From positions 96,370-160,369 of the forward strand of contig JANQNB010000020.1 of the NCBI GenBank assembly GCA_028279755.1: 64,000 nucleotides of DNA, read 5' to 3'. This document shows positions 1 to 9,529 of this stretch, piece by piece. The position numbers were made by a program, and so were the translations under genes. Under the pieces are notes generated by a model. That model was not told where the DNA came from and made no database searches. It saw only the letters and a list, made by a program, of their open reading frames with translations. The stretch comes from Candidatus Nanoarchaeia archaeon. Lineage in GTDB: Archaea; Nanobdellota; Nanobdellia; Woesearchaeales; UBA525. The stretch's first letter is position 1, and the number at the start of each line of letters is the position of its first letter.

Positions 1-1
1 T

Positions 2-775
2 TCGACAGAGCTGAACGGTGCGTCAGGCATCAAATTGGCAGGCGACTACGCATATATATCAGGCATCAACGGCGCGCGACTGGCCATCGTTGATATCTCA
101 AATCCGAGGGCGCCATACCTTGTGGACACGATCAACACGTTCACGAATGTTCGCGCGCGCTTCGAGATACTCGGCCGCCACCTCTATGCTGCAGACCTGA
201 GCAGCGACCGTCTGGAGATATATGATCTCTACGGAAGTTCCCTGCCCACAGCAAACATTGGCGACGTGGCAACGACAAGCATGGACGTGACTGGTTCTGC
301 AGATGTCGGCAATGTGGCAACAGTCGGATCAGGGTTGAATGTCGGCAAAGGCGGATTGTACGTTGGCGGACAATTTGTCGTCGCGCGACATTCAGAGCTT
401 GGCAACTTCACAGTCAAGGCGACAGGTGTCGCGAAGACGATGTACATGACCCTGGCCTACCATGACGGCGATCATGATTGCGATGATAACCCTGGGGATT
501 GTTGCGACCCTGGGTATCATATGTGCACGACGATGGAGTGGCTTGAAGGCGGACGACAAATCGAAGATTCAGGGACTGATCGGAGGACCAATCCTTATTT
601 GTGGAGCGGTCACGTCAACGCCGGAGCCAATGATCCATCGATCGACTGCGATGGATGGACAAGCAATTCAGCGACAAACGAATCGATGAGATGCTACTAC
701 ACGACCACCATGGTCTGCGGAGCGGTGACTGACGACTGTGATACGGCAAGAAATGTCTGGTGCTGCTCAGACTAG
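2..775 (+). CDS. LVIVD-repeat surface protein, 5' truncated by window edge
   Basis: The frame is open from base 2, so the visible 257 residues are the C-terminal part of a longer protein. The start holds one LVIVD-type beta-propeller blade (LAIVDISNPRAP, then a second weaker one ending in LEIYDL). A Gly/Val-rich beta segment with repeated DVG/NVG motifs follows. The last approximately 110 residues are a Cys-rich domain (DCDDNPGDCC, YHMC, GGRQIED, CDGWTS, WCCSD) that recurs at the C-termini of the next two genes. LVIVD repeats are known in extracellular bacterial and archaeal proteins. It ends 3 bp before the next start, so the genes are probably co-transcribed. Function is unknown; an adhesin or surface-layer role is inferred. 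Confidence 0.8.
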   Translation, partial: STELNGASGIKLAGDYAYISGINGARLAIVDISNPRAPYLVDTINTFTNVRARFEILGRHLYAADLSSDRLEIYDLYGSSLPTANIGDVATTSMDVTGSADVGNVATVGSGLNVGKGGLYVGGQFVVARHSELGNFTVKATGVAKTMYMTLAYHDGDHDCDDNPGDCCDPGYHMCTTMEWLEGGRQIEDSGTDRRTNPYLWSGHVNAGANDPSIDCDGWTSNSATNESMRCYYTTTMVCGAVTDDCDTARNVWCCSD

Positions 776-778
776 AAA

Positions 779-3334
779 ATGAGAATGAAAGAAAAGATAC
801 GGATGATGCCCTTGTTCCTCCTAGTCCTGATGCTCTCACCTTCCACCCTTGCCTTGTCTGACATCGACACGACCGGCACTGCAGACGGCAATGACTTCAC
901 TGAAGGCGGCAGCCAGACCCTCACAAATAGCATCTCTGGGAATGCCGCAACAGCTGACAGCGCCACTTTCAGTCTTGGTCTCACCTGCACGAATTGCATT
1001 GGTGGCCCGGAAGTTGATGAGTCAAGCCTGTCAGGGCTTGCGAGCTCCTTGACAGCAGGCGATCTCAGCTGCACTGACTGCCTGAACGAGACAGAGATCC
1101 AGGATGTCTTCCTCTTGAACACCGGCGATGTCGGGACAGGCACGTACAGTTTCGAAGGCGGCGTGTTCCACATCGATGCGACGAGGAATCTCGTCGGTTT
1201 CAACACTGCCAATCCTGACCAGCCATTGCATGTGGAAGGCCAGTTCTACATCAACCACGCGACTGTGCCCGTGTATCTGAACGGCAGCGGCTTCTCTGAC
1301 AATTCGAACCTGTGGCGTCTCGTGACTCAGGATGGCTTCTTCAGGATCGACAGGAACACCAACACAGACCCGGATTTCTCGACATACCAGTCTGTCTTCA
1401 AGATATTCAATGACGGCACCATCTGGCTTGGCGGCACTGGCGCCGATATTGTGCTCGGCACGAGCGAATACCAAAACCCAACGATGGTGATCCAACCAGA
1501 TGCAGGCAATGTCGGAATCGGCACCCAAGATCCCAACAATCTGCTTCATCTCTATGATGAGGATAATGATAATGCCATCGAACTTGAATCATCCACTGAC
1601 TGGGTCTTCGGTCTTGACAAGAGCGACGGCGGCCGGTTCAAAGCGACGCAAGGCCTCACCTTCGGCACGAACGATTTCTTCACAGTCTGGGGCAGCAACC
1701 TCGGCATCGGCACGACGAGCCCGGAAGAGCGGCTCCACGTCCATACCTCGTTGAAAGAAACGCCCGCTGACCTGGTTGAGGTTGGCGTGCTCTTGGACGG
1801 TGACATGAACCTTTCTGCTGACTTTGATGTCTATGTCGTTGGCAAGTATGCGTATCTGCCCTCGTTCGGTGATGATGGCCTGACAATCATTGATATCAGC
1901 GATCGAACAAATCCCCGGCAAGTCGGTTTTGTCAGTGACTCTGAGAGCGGCGGGACTGCGACGACACTCGATGGAGCGTTCGGAGTCAAAGTCGTGGGCA
2001 ACTACGCGTATGTCACTGCCTTGCTCGATAATGGACTGTCGATCATTGATATCTCTAACCCGTCAGCTCCTGTGGAAGTCGGCTATCTGAACGACTCGGT
2101 AACCTTGGCGGGAATCTACGGTTTGGACGTCTCTGGAGGATATGCCTATCTCTGTGCAGGTGGCACTGAAGGGCTGGTAATCCTGGATGTCTCCGACCCA
2201 ACCGACCCATTCATCACGGGTTTTGTCAATGACTCTGAGGCTGGCGGTACCGCGAGCATGCTCGAGTCTCCTTGGGACGTAGAAGTCCGTGGCAAGTACG
2301 CGTATGTGACTGCATGGGATGATAATGCCTTGTCGATCATTGATGTGTCTGATCCGACGAATCCTGTTGAGATAGGCGCGATCAACGATTCGTTCACTGG
2401 CGGGACAGCGACTGCCATTCGGAATCCGTCAGGAGTGGCTGTTGCCGGAAGATATGCGTATGTCACCTCAGACGCTGACAATGCCGTTGCTGTCATTGAT
2501 GTCTCAGATCCTGCCAACCCCGTAGAGGTGGCTAATATCTCTGACACTGAGTCAGGCGGCACTGCGACAGTATTGGATGGCCCGACCGGCCTTTTCTTGG
2601 CTGGCGACTTTTTGTATGTTGCTGCGTACGACGATTCAGGGCTCTCAGTCATTGACATCTCAGACCCGACAGCGCCTGTTGAAGTCGCCACGATCGTCGA
2701 TGGCGGTGAGGCGACGTCTATTGAGGGGATATACTCCCCTTTTGTGAGCGGGAGATATGCCTATGTACCCGCTGCTATTGATGAGGATTTCACGATCATC
2801 GATCTCCAGGGGTATAAAGGCCATGCCGCTACAATTGGCAATCTCGACGCTGGCACGCTCCATGTCACGAACGAGCTTGATGTCGGCAACAATCTCTTTG
2901 TGCATGACAGCGTGAGCGTCGGCCCGCAAGGCGCGTTCAGCCAGGGCGAAGTTCATGTCTCCGGGAACACTAGGATCCAGACGCCGACGATGTATCTCAC
3001 CATCTCGACCTTGAACGGAACGCATGACTGCGACGACGACCCAGACAATTGCTGCTATCCTGGCTATCATATGTGCACTGCGATGGAATTCCTCTATGGT
3101 GGCCGCCAGATCGAGGATCTCGGCGCATATGACCGGGACGGAACCCCGGTGGCCACGTATGGCGATGTCGATCCAGGGGATGACAGCTCTGCCACTGACT
3201 GCACGGGTTGGACTTCTGATTCATCGAGCCAGGAAAAATACCAGTGCCAGTACTCGACCGCGCTGGCCTTCAGCTGCACGATCACGCTCAATGACTGCCA
3301 TAACACAGATCCAATATGGTGTTGTAGTGATTAG
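779..3334 (+). CDS. Secreted LVIVD-repeat protein with tail-fibre-like motifs and Cys-rich C-terminus (851 aa)
   Basis: A signal peptide is visible (basic MRMKEKIRMM, then LFLLVLMLSPSTLA). Residues approximately 30-320 are tail-fibre-like, with NAATADSATF and two copies of the GNVGIGT-x-P-x-x-LHV type (near 242 and 307), a pattern common in phage tail fibres and large adhesins. Residues approximately 340-680 hold about seven LVIVD blades (VVGKYAYL, LTIIDISD, LSIIDISNP, AVIDVSDPANP), which should fold as a beta-propeller. Residues approximately 737-851 are the same Cys-rich domain as in the flanking genes (DCDDDPDNCC ... WCCSD). It lies in an apparent operon with the upstream LVIVD gene and the downstream lipoprotein. 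An extracellular binding or adhesion role is inferred from architecture. Confidence 0.85.
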   Translation: MRMKEKIRMMPLFLLVLMLSPSTLALSDIDTTGTADGNDFTEGGSQTLTNSISGNAATADSATFSLGLTCTNCIGGPEVDESSLSGLASSLTAGDLSCTDCLNETEIQDVFLLNTGDVGTGTYSFEGGVFHIDATRNLVGFNTANPDQPLHVEGQFYINHATVPVYLNGSGFSDNSNLWRLVTQDGFFRIDRNTNTDPDFSTYQSVFKIFNDGTIWLGGTGADIVLGTSEYQNPTMVIQPDAGNVGIGTQDPNNLLHLYDEDNDNAIELESSTDWVFGLDKSDGGRFKATQGLTFGTNDFFTVWGSNLGIGTTSPEERLHVHTSLKETPADLVEVGVLLDGDMNLSADFDVYVVGKYAYLPSFGDDGLTIIDISDRTNPRQVGFVSDSESGGTATTLDGAFGVKVVGNYAYVTALLDNGLSIIDISNPSAPVEVGYLNDSVTLAGIYGLDVSGGYAYLCAGGTEGLVILDVSDPTDPFITGFVNDSEAGGTASMLESPWDVEVRGKYAYVTAWDDNALSIIDVSDPTNPVEIGAINDSFTGGTATAIRNPSGVAVAGRYAYVTSDADNAVAVIDVSDPANPVEVANISDTESGGTATVLDGPTGLFLAGDFLYVAAYDDSGLSVIDISDPTAPVEVATIVDGGEATSIEGIYSPFVSGRYAYVPAAIDEDFTIIDLQGYKGHAATIGNLDAGTLHVTNELDVGNNLFVHDSVSVGPQGAFSQGEVHVSGNTRIQTPTMYLTISTLNGTHDCDDDPDNCCYPGYHMCTAMEFLYGGRQIEDLGAYDRDGTPVATYGDVDPGDDSSATDCTGWTSDSSSQEKYQCQYSTALAFSCTITLNDCHNTDPIWCCSD

Positions 3335-3335
3335 A

Positions 3336-3815
3336 ATGAAACGAACCATGAAAACAATGACTGCACTCTTGCTGCTTGCTACCCTCCTGCTGGCAGGGTG
3401 CGCGCAATATGATTTTCAGATCGACGATCAGGCCTTCGCACAGGAACAGATGGCGCATGCCGCGACGCTCGGAACGATTTATCTGAACGACAAGAGCCAG
3501 CAGGGTGACCACAACTGCGATGATACACCAGAGAACTGCTGCGTCGCAGGCTATCATTTCTGCGATGTCAACGAGGTGCGTGCCGGTGGTCGACGCATGG
3601 AGTACAGCGGGACTGAACGGGAAACCACCCCGTACAACACGAACGGCGATGTGCAGTCGCATCAGAATAGCGCATCGTATGACTGCAGCAAGTGGAGCAC
3701 AACCACGAGTTCACGCGCCTGGCGAACTGGTTGCCTGTACACCACTACTATCACCTGCGATTCCAACAACGGCTTGTGCACCGGAAATCTGCGACAATGG
3801 TGCTGTTCACGATGA
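3336..3815 (+). CDS. Lipoprotein consisting of the Cys-rich domain alone (159 aa)
   Basis: I start this gene at the ATG at 3336, directly after the previous stop; a longer open frame extends upstream but is not needed. The N-terminus is a lipoprotein signal, with a hydrophobic LLLLATLLLAGC and a lipobox Cys. The mature part is essentially only the Cys-rich domain shared with the two upstream LVIVD proteins (NCDDTPENCC, YHFC, GGRRMEYSG, YDCSKW, WCCSR). The domain therefore occurs both fused to a propeller and as a stand-alone membrane-anchored protein. The stop overlaps the next start (ATGA). No enzymatic motif is visible; a structural, disulfide-stabilised domain is the likely role. Confidence 0.75.
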   Translation: MKRTMKTMTALLLLATLLLAGCAQYDFQIDDQAFAQEQMAHAATLGTIYLNDKSQQGDHNCDDTPENCCVAGYHFCDVNEVRAGGRRMEYSGTERETTPYNTNGDVQSHQNSASYDCSKWSTTTSSRAWRTGCLYTTTITCDSNNGLCTGNLRQWCCSR

Positions 3816-4660
3816 GATTGCTCTTCGTTGTGTTGTGCAGCTCACTGCTCATATCGGCATGCGCTGGCAATGAGCAATGTGAACGGCTCGCGTACGACAA
3901 TAAGCACGGGTTGAATGTCGTCTTCTTCCCTGACGGCTATGGAGAGCAAGAAGCAGACGAGCTTGCACACTACGCAATGGAGAGCATCCTCGCGAAAGAA
4001 CCGTTCACCTCCAAGCCGTTCATCAATTTCTATCGTGTCAAGAACGACGACCCAAGCATCTGCGTCGAAGGCGTCGCCGGCGATGTCATCGGCGGGTTCT
4101 CGCACGATCCCCTCGCACCGCTCGACTGCGACATCGCGCGTGTCAAGGAACTCGTGAACCAATGCAATATCCCGAAAGGCAAGATCATCGTGTTGACAAA
4201 CGAAACCGTGGCTGCCCAGACCTCGCTGGGCTTTCACGAAAGCGGGGTCATGTTCCTGGACATGAAGAACCAGCCGCCAGAGATCATCCAGCACGAGTTC
4301 GGGCATTTCTTCGGCCTGGTCGATGAGAAAGTCAAGCTGTACAGTTTCGCGCTCGGTCCAGGATGGGAGCCAGCGCCCAACTGCGTCACAAGCCTGGACA
4401 AAGCAGAGTTGCAGTGGCGTTGGTTGTACCCTGCAGAGCACGAGTTCGAGCGAGGCTGTGCCGGCAATCCTGACTGGTACAAGCCTGAATACCCGGTCTT
4501 GATGAGCGAGTTCCCGGATCCGAGCTGGAACTACGGCGTGTTCAACGAATGGTATCTCGGCCAGGTGCTCGACTGCTGCTATGCCCGCACGCCCCCGTTA
4601 TGTCATGCATTCTTCTCAGCATATCCTGCATGGACTGACTGCAGAGCCGAAAGTCATTAA
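3812..4660 (+). CDS. M64-like zinc metallopeptidase, lipoprotein-type signal (282 aa)
   Basis: The start at 3812 overlaps the upstream stop (ATGA) and gives a lipobox-like N-terminus (LLFVVLCSSLLISAC). The segment after it (LNVVFFPDGYGEQEADE, then KEPF, INFYRV) matches the N-terminal pattern of IgA-type M64 peptidases. The zinc site is HEFGHFFGLVDE near residue 160: HExxH, a third ligand region, and the Gly turn of metzincin-like enzymes. Several paired Cys follow. It is expected to act outside the cell, anchored by lipid, degrading protein or processing surface proteins such as its Cys-rich neighbours. The family call is from motifs; the substrate is not inferable. Confidence 0.75.
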   Translation: MRLLFVVLCSSLLISACAGNEQCERLAYDNKHGLNVVFFPDGYGEQEADELAHYAMESILAKEPFTSKPFINFYRVKNDDPSICVEGVAGDVIGGFSHDPLAPLDCDIARVKELVNQCNIPKGKIIVLTNETVAAQTSLGFHESGVMFLDMKNQPPEIIQHEFGHFFGLVDEKVKLYSFALGPGWEPAPNCVTSLDKAELQWRWLYPAEHEFERGCAGNPDWYKPEYPVLMSEFPDPSWNYGVFNEWYLGQVLDCCYARTPPLCHAFFSAYPAWTDCRAESH

Positions 4661-4684
4661 TACCAAGCAGCCAATCCTGGACTG

Positions 4685-7024
4685 ATGGGGGACGTCCGTT
4701 CACTCTCACGCCTTGCACTGTATATTGTCATCCTGCTTTCCGGCTGTGCAGCCCTGATCTACGAGCTTATCTGGGCACGCAGCCTCCACCTGGTCTTTGG
4801 CGTGAGCAGCCTGGCAGTCGCGACTGTCGTCGCGGTCTTCATGCTTGGCATCGCAATAGGTAGCTGGCTGTTCGGCATGTACGCAGAGAAGAGCAAGGAC
4901 GTGCTCACCGCGTACGCGTATCTTGAGCTGGCCATCGCCCTCACCTCGACCTTCACTTTCCTCCTCCTCACCCGGTTCGAGCTCGTCGAATCGCTGTATT
5001 ATTCTCTCTACAACAACACCTCGTTCTTCCTGCTCTCGCTCGGTCGCCTGGTCATCGCGTCCATCATCCTCTTACCGCCTACGATCTGCATCGGCGGCAC
5101 CATCCCGCTCGTGACAAAATATCTCGTGCGCAAGGACCAGGCGCTCGGCGCTGACTTCAGTAAGATCTATTACATGAACACGCTCGGCGCGCTCATCGGC
5201 GTCCTCGCTACAGGATTTCTCCTGGTACGCTATCTCGGGCTCACGAAAAGCTTCTACCTCGCTGTGCTGCTCAACCTCCTCGTCGTGCTCTGCATCTTCC
5301 TCTTCTCCCGCAAGGAGAAAGCGAGCAGAGACACCCGCACGCACAAGGCCGCTTCCGGCATGCGCTCCATGCTGCCAATCCTCTTCATGACAGGATTCAT
5401 CGCGCTTGCCTTTGAGGTCGTGCTCATCAGGCTGTACAGCATCTACAGCCAAGCCACCACCTACTCATTCACGATCATCCTCGCCGGCTTTCTCGCCGGC
5501 ATCGCGCTCGGCAGCTACCTGATCAGCGAATTCGTCGACACCTTCAAGCGTCCGCTCGCGCACTTCCTCACCTATCTCACGCTTGCAGCGCTTGTCGGCT
5601 CGCTCCTGCCAACGATCATGACGCGGATCGTCGGCCGCTCCCTTGTCGGCGAACTCGTCGCCGGCTACCTCGCTGCGCTCGCCTTCGCAACCCTGCTCGG
5701 CCTGCTCTTCCCGCTCGGCGTTCGCCTCTACGCCGGATCGACGAAACACATCGGCATCAAGACCGGCAAGGTCTACTTCATGAACACGCTCGGCGCAGTC
5801 CTCGGCAGCCTCGCAGCAGGCTTTTTCTTCATCCCCTTCCTCGGCATGCGCAACACAGTCGGCGTCCTTGCCCTGCTCAGCTTCCTGATCAGCGGCGCCT
5901 TGCTCCTGCAGCATCCCAGCAAGAAGCTCGTCATCCCTTATCTTGGCGTCGTGCTTGTCACTGGCCTGATCCTCAGTGTGAGCCCTGCGCACTATTACCA
6001 CAGCGAAGACGCGAGCGACGAATTGATATTCTATGCCGAAGGATTGAGCGGCACTGTCTCGGTCGTGGCATACGCTGACCGGGGCGAGACGTATCGCGAA
6101 CTCGCGGTCGACAGCGACGCAGTAGCAGGCAATAATCCCACGATGACGATCGATTCGAAGCTCCTCGCGCACCTGCCGGTGCTGCTCCATCCCGATCCGC
6201 AACGCGCCGCTACTGTTGGCTATGGCAGCGGCGGCACAAGCTACAGCATGCTGCTCCACGACGTGGACGTCTATGGCCTGGAGATCGAGCACGAGGTCAT
6301 TGCGGCAAGCGAGTACTTCCCAGGCCTCAGCAAGGGCGTGCTCGAGCACGAGCGCTTCCATCTCGTGGTGGACGACGCGCGCAACTATCTGCACGCGACA
6401 GAAACAGCGTTCGACGTCATCGTCACTGACGTGACCAACCTGAAATACAAGAGCAACCCCTCGCTCTACACTGTCGATTACTTCGAGATCATGCAGGAAC
6501 GACTCACTGAAGACGGCATCGCCGCTGCCTGGGTGCCGCTCGGCGGCCTGAGCTACAACGACCTGCGCATCCTCATCGCGAGCTTCCATGAAGTCTACGA
6601 GCACACGACTGTATGGTTCTACAGCGAAGGCTTCACCCACTTCGTGATCTTTATCGGCACGCCCGAACGGCTTATCGTCGACATCGACGACATCGAGGAG
6701 CGGATGCCGCCATTGCAGGAAGATCTCGACACTCTCTCCATTGGAGAGGCTGGAGAGCTCGCGTCGATGCTGCTGCTCGGCGAAGAGGATGTAGCGCGCA
6801 TCTCCGAAGGAGTGCCTCTGCACACGGATGAGCACCCAGTGCTGGAATACTCTGACATCTCGCAGTATCGTATGGTCGCGCCGTTGACCAATCTCAAGCT
6901 TTTGCTCGCGCAGCAGGACGAGGATCTCAGCCTCTACTACCTGGCTGAGCATCAGGAGGAGATGGGAGAACGCCTGGAACACATCCTCGGCCTGCACACA
7001 GGTGCCATCCGCGGCTTCACCTAA
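4685..7024 (+). CDS. Membrane-fused spermidine synthase-like protein (779 aa)
   Basis: Residues 1 to approximately 440 form a polytopic membrane region of a dozen or more hydrophobic helices with two internally similar halves. YFMNTLGA and YYMNTLGAL appear in both, as in the transporter-like domain of fused MFS/spermidine synthases. Residues approximately 450-700 are a Rossmann methyltransferase-like polyamine synthase domain: GYGSGGTSY (cofactor loop near 512), YGLEIEHEV, VVDDARNYL, VTDVTNLK (near 580). The family usually transfers aminopropyl groups from decarboxylated AdoMet, but many membrane-fused members are uncharacterised. A TATA-like CATTAATACC precedes the ATG by about 25 nt and overlaps the end of the peptidase gene. 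Substrate specificity is uncertain. Confidence 0.8.
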   Translation: MGDVRSLSRLALYIVILLSGCAALIYELIWARSLHLVFGVSSLAVATVVAVFMLGIAIGSWLFGMYAEKSKDVLTAYAYLELAIALTSTFTFLLLTRFELVESLYYSLYNNTSFFLLSLGRLVIASIILLPPTICIGGTIPLVTKYLVRKDQALGADFSKIYYMNTLGALIGVLATGFLLVRYLGLTKSFYLAVLLNLLVVLCIFLFSRKEKASRDTRTHKAASGMRSMLPILFMTGFIALAFEVVLIRLYSIYSQATTYSFTIILAGFLAGIALGSYLISEFVDTFKRPLAHFLTYLTLAALVGSLLPTIMTRIVGRSLVGELVAGYLAALAFATLLGLLFPLGVRLYAGSTKHIGIKTGKVYFMNTLGAVLGSLAAGFFFIPFLGMRNTVGVLALLSFLISGALLLQHPSKKLVIPYLGVVLVTGLILSVSPAHYYHSEDASDELIFYAEGLSGTVSVVAYADRGETYRELAVDSDAVAGNNPTMTIDSKLLAHLPVLLHPDPQRAATVGYGSGGTSYSMLLHDVDVYGLEIEHEVIAASEYFPGLSKGVLEHERFHLVVDDARNYLHATETAFDVIVTDVTNLKYKSNPSLYTVDYFEIMQERLTEDGIAAAWVPLGGLSYNDLRILIASFHEVYEHTTVWFYSEGFTHFVIFIGTPERLIVDIDDIEERMPPLQEDLDTLSIGEAGELASMLLLGEEDVARISEGVPLHTDEHPVLEYSDISQYRMVAPLTNLKLLLAQQDEDLSLYYLAEHQEEMGERLEHILGLHTGAIRGFT

Positions 7025-7026
7025 AG

Positions 7027-7035
7027 CTTTATAAG
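7027..7035 (+). promoter_or_regulatory. TATA box for the 7056 gene
   Basis: CTTTATAAG ends 21 nt before the ATG at 7056. This is the archaeal TATA-to-start spacing expected for a leaderless transcript. Confidence 0.7.
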
Positions 7036-7055
7036 CGCCAAGCCCGGATTCTGGA

Positions 7056-8303
7056 ATGGTGGTATTGGTGGCAGGTGGTCGCGTCGACAGGTTTGTAGCG
7101 CTGGGACTCCTCGCATCCCTCTTCTGCATCGGGCTTGTCCAGGCTGTCGACCTCAACTGCACGTTCAAGGCCTCGTGCTCAGGCTCTGAAGTCGGCCTGC
7201 TCCGCGCTGAGAATGACAGCGGGGGCTATAACAACGCGCACATCGAGCTGATGAACGACTCTGGCACGAATTACAGCTACACTCTCTGCTGCGATACCGA
7301 TGTCAACCACACGCTCAACAACAGCTGCAGCCATGAGAACCGGACGATCGTCATCCGCATCAATGGCACCAACGACACGCATGCGCAGGAGCCTGGCATC
7401 GATACCTATGTCGAGAGCGTCTGCATGGCCCTGAGCCCCGGCAACCTCACATGCGAGTATGTGAACACGACCTGCAGCGCAGGCTATAGCCCGTTCTTCA
7501 GCATGGCATCCTCTGAGAGCAACGGCGGCCTGGAGAACCAGTCGAACGCGCACCTCGGGAACTATACATGGTACACACTCAGCGTGTGCTGCCAGGGCGG
7601 GAACGCGCGGCCGAGCGTGCCGATCCTCCAATACCCGCTCGACGGGAATGACAGCGTATTCGAACGCAACATCACCTTCGACTGGCAGGACTCTACGGAT
7701 CCGGACGGGGACGAGATCAATTACACCTTCAACCTGAGCCAGGCCACGTGCCCTGACGACGTCTACCAGAACGTGACCCCAAGCACGTACACCAGCGGCG
7801 AGCTTTGCGTCGACCAGGTCTTCTGGTGGAAAGTCAAGGCCTGCGATCCCTACGGGTGCAGCGCGTGGAGCGACTTGTGGAACTTCACCATCGCGAGCGT
7901 CATCGGCGTCACGTTCGACGTGAACAACACCGACTTCGGCTCTATGGCGAGGAACACGACCGATAACACGACCGATAACACGCCGCCGCCGTTTGAGGTG
8001 AACAACACAGGGAATGTGAAAGTGAATGTCACGTTCAAGGCAGACGATCCTCTCTATGACTCGGAATACCTGGACAACAGCAGCTTCCAATACAAGGCGC
8101 GCGAATATGAGACCAACGCGTACGCGAGCGGGCAAGAGACGTGGACAAACGTGTCTGACACCCTGACTGCCCTGTTCACCAACCTGCATTACACCGCAAG
8201 CCACGACGCAGCCTATGTCGATATCCTCGTCGACCTGCCTTACAATGAAACAGCCGGTTATAAGAGCAGCATCGTGAATATCACAGCAAGCTACAATGGT
8301 TAA
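7056..8303 (+). CDS. Secreted Asn-rich protein with Fn3-like module (415 aa)
   Basis: The N-terminus is a signal sequence (FVALGLLASLFCIGLVQA). The rest is extracellular in style: many NxT/NxS sequons, scattered paired Cys, and a segment near residues 185-275 beginning RPSVPILQYPLDG and continuing FDWQDSTDPDGDEINYTF. That is the fibronectin-III/cadherin-like pattern common in archaeal surface proteins. The C-terminal approximately 130 residues look like a beta-sandwich with no membrane anchor. The stop overlaps the start of the next gene by 8 nt, so the two are translationally coupled. No catalytic motif is visible; a cell-surface structural or binding role is inferred. Confidence 0.75.
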   Translation: MVVLVAGGRVDRFVALGLLASLFCIGLVQAVDLNCTFKASCSGSEVGLLRAENDSGGYNNAHIELMNDSGTNYSYTLCCDTDVNHTLNNSCSHENRTIVIRINGTNDTHAQEPGIDTYVESVCMALSPGNLTCEYVNTTCSAGYSPFFSMASSESNGGLENQSNAHLGNYTWYTLSVCCQGGNARPSVPILQYPLDGNDSVFERNITFDWQDSTDPDGDEINYTFNLSQATCPDDVYQNVTPSTYTSGELCVDQVFWWKVKACDPYGCSAWSDLWNFTIASVIGVTFDVNNTDFGSMARNTTDNTTDNTPPPFEVNNTGNVKVNVTFKADDPLYDSEYLDNSSFQYKAREYETNAYASGQETWTNVSDTLTALFTNLHYTASHDAAYVDILVDLPYNETAGYKSSIVNITASYNG

Positions 8304-9438
8304 AATGAGAAAATGCCTCTTCGCAACACTGGCGATCATCCTCTTGATCATCCCGACAGTGAGTGCGCTCCAGGTCAGCCCTGCAGTGAAATCTTTCACA
8401 CTGGAACCAAGCGCTGTGGATACGTACGAGCTCCGAATCATCAATGACCAGCGCATCGAGCTTGAGGTTTCCCTTGCGGCGCAGGGCGACTATGCAGGCC
8501 TGGTCACGATCGAGCCGAGCAGTTTCTCCCTTGCTGCGGACGAGGGCTCGCGACGCGCGACAGTAACGGTCACTCACCCGCCTGAGAACGAGCTCACGCC
8601 TGGCAGGAACACGATACCGCTCCGCGTGAGCGGCACGAATCGTGGCGGCCAGTTCGGCGGCGCAGTCTCGCTGATCCATAACCTTCACGTGTATCGCGCG
8701 TACGACGGCGTGTTCTTTGAAGGCGTCCTCTCAGCAGAGGACGCGACCAGTCCTGACGACCCTGTCGCGTTTGTCCTGAGCCTTGTCAACCGCGGCGAGC
8801 AGACAGGACGCGCCGAAGGCCATGTCGTGGTGGCAGGTACTGTGCCCCTCACTGCGGAATTCTCTGCAGTCGAGATCGGTCCTGGACAGGAAGGCAAGAT
8901 GACAGCGGAATTAGGCGGGCTTGCCAGGGGTGCCTATGACGCGACTGCGCTGCTGACATACCAGGACCGTGGCGAAACAGTCACGAATGAATACGCGACC
9001 ACTGTCACGGTTGGCGCGCCTGCTGTTACCATGCGGCAACCGATAGCCGAGCTTATCGCCGGCGAGATCGCACAGGTCGACGTGCCGGTAACCGTGCACT
9101 GGAACAGGGAGCTGGACGTGAATCTCCGTCTGGAACTCCACGACGGCGAAACACTGCTTGCGCAAGCGACAAGCGCAACTGTCACGCTTGCTCCGAACGC
9201 AGAAGGAGAGCTGCGCGCTTTCCTCGAAGTACCGGAACTCGCGGCTGGCGACTACCGTCTCAGCGCGACAGTGCAGAGCGAGCAGGAACTCGAGACCGCA
9301 ACCTGGCTGGTTCCTGTGGCGGCGCCAGCAGCGCCCTTGCCTGTCGCGGTCGCGCAAGCATTCCCGCTTTGGCTTGTCCTTGCACTCATTGTCCTTGCGA
9401 TCTTCGCCTTCCTGTTGTGGAGGCAAAAAGATCGCTAA
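8296..9438 (+). CDS. Membrane-anchored extracellular beta-sandwich protein (380 aa)
   Basis: The signal peptide is MRKCLFATLAIILLIIPTVSA; translation may start at 8296 or at the next ATG at 8305. Three or four approximately 90-residue beta-rich segments resembling NEW1/Ig-like domains of S-layer-associated proteins follow (LEPSAVDTYELRI, PGRNTIPLRVSG, LVNRGEQTGRAEG, LAAGDYRLSATV). A C-terminal helix (FPLWLVLALIVLAIFAFLLW) with a basic tail anchors it in the membrane. It belongs to the same co-oriented surface cluster as its neighbours. It resembles COG1470-type alpha-galactosidase-associated NPCBM/NEW domains in layout, but I cannot assign a function. Confidence 0.75.
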   Translation: MVKMRKCLFATLAIILLIIPTVSALQVSPAVKSFTLEPSAVDTYELRIINDQRIELEVSLAAQGDYAGLVTIEPSSFSLAADEGSRRATVTVTHPPENELTPGRNTIPLRVSGTNRGGQFGGAVSLIHNLHVYRAYDGVFFEGVLSAEDATSPDDPVAFVLSLVNRGEQTGRAEGHVVVAGTVPLTAEFSAVEIGPGQEGKMTAELGGLARGAYDATALLTYQDRGETVTNEYATTVTVGAPAVTMRQPIAELIAGEIAQVDVPVTVHWNRELDVNLRLELHDGETLLAQATSATVTLAPNAEGELRAFLEVPELAAGDYRLSATVQSEQELETATWLVPVAAPAAPLPVAVAQAFPLWLVLALIVLAIFAFLLWRQKDR

Positions 9439-9495
9439 TATGTTTTGAGCATTTCTTACTTTCTCAGTAACTATTTCGAAATGAAAAAGAGTAAA

Positions 9496-9504
9496 CTTTA
9501 TATA
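9496..9504 (+). promoter_or_regulatory. TATA box for the 9530 gene
   Basis: CTTTATATA ends 25 nt before the ATG at 9530, in a 91-bp AT-rich gap. This starts a separate transcription unit from the upstream gene. Confidence 0.65.
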
Positions 9505-9529
9505 CCTCTGAGCCAGGATTTACAATATC

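Noticed and set aside
5465..7168. Long minus-strand open frame (567 codons) opposite the spermidine-synthase-like gene
   Set aside because: It is the antisense shadow of a GC-rich gene; the plus strand has clear domains and promoter, the minus frame is Asp/Glu/His/Arg-rich without motifs.
7179..8456. 425-codon minus-strand frame
   Set aside because: Antisense to two signal-peptide-bearing genes; composition typical of reverse-strand shadows.
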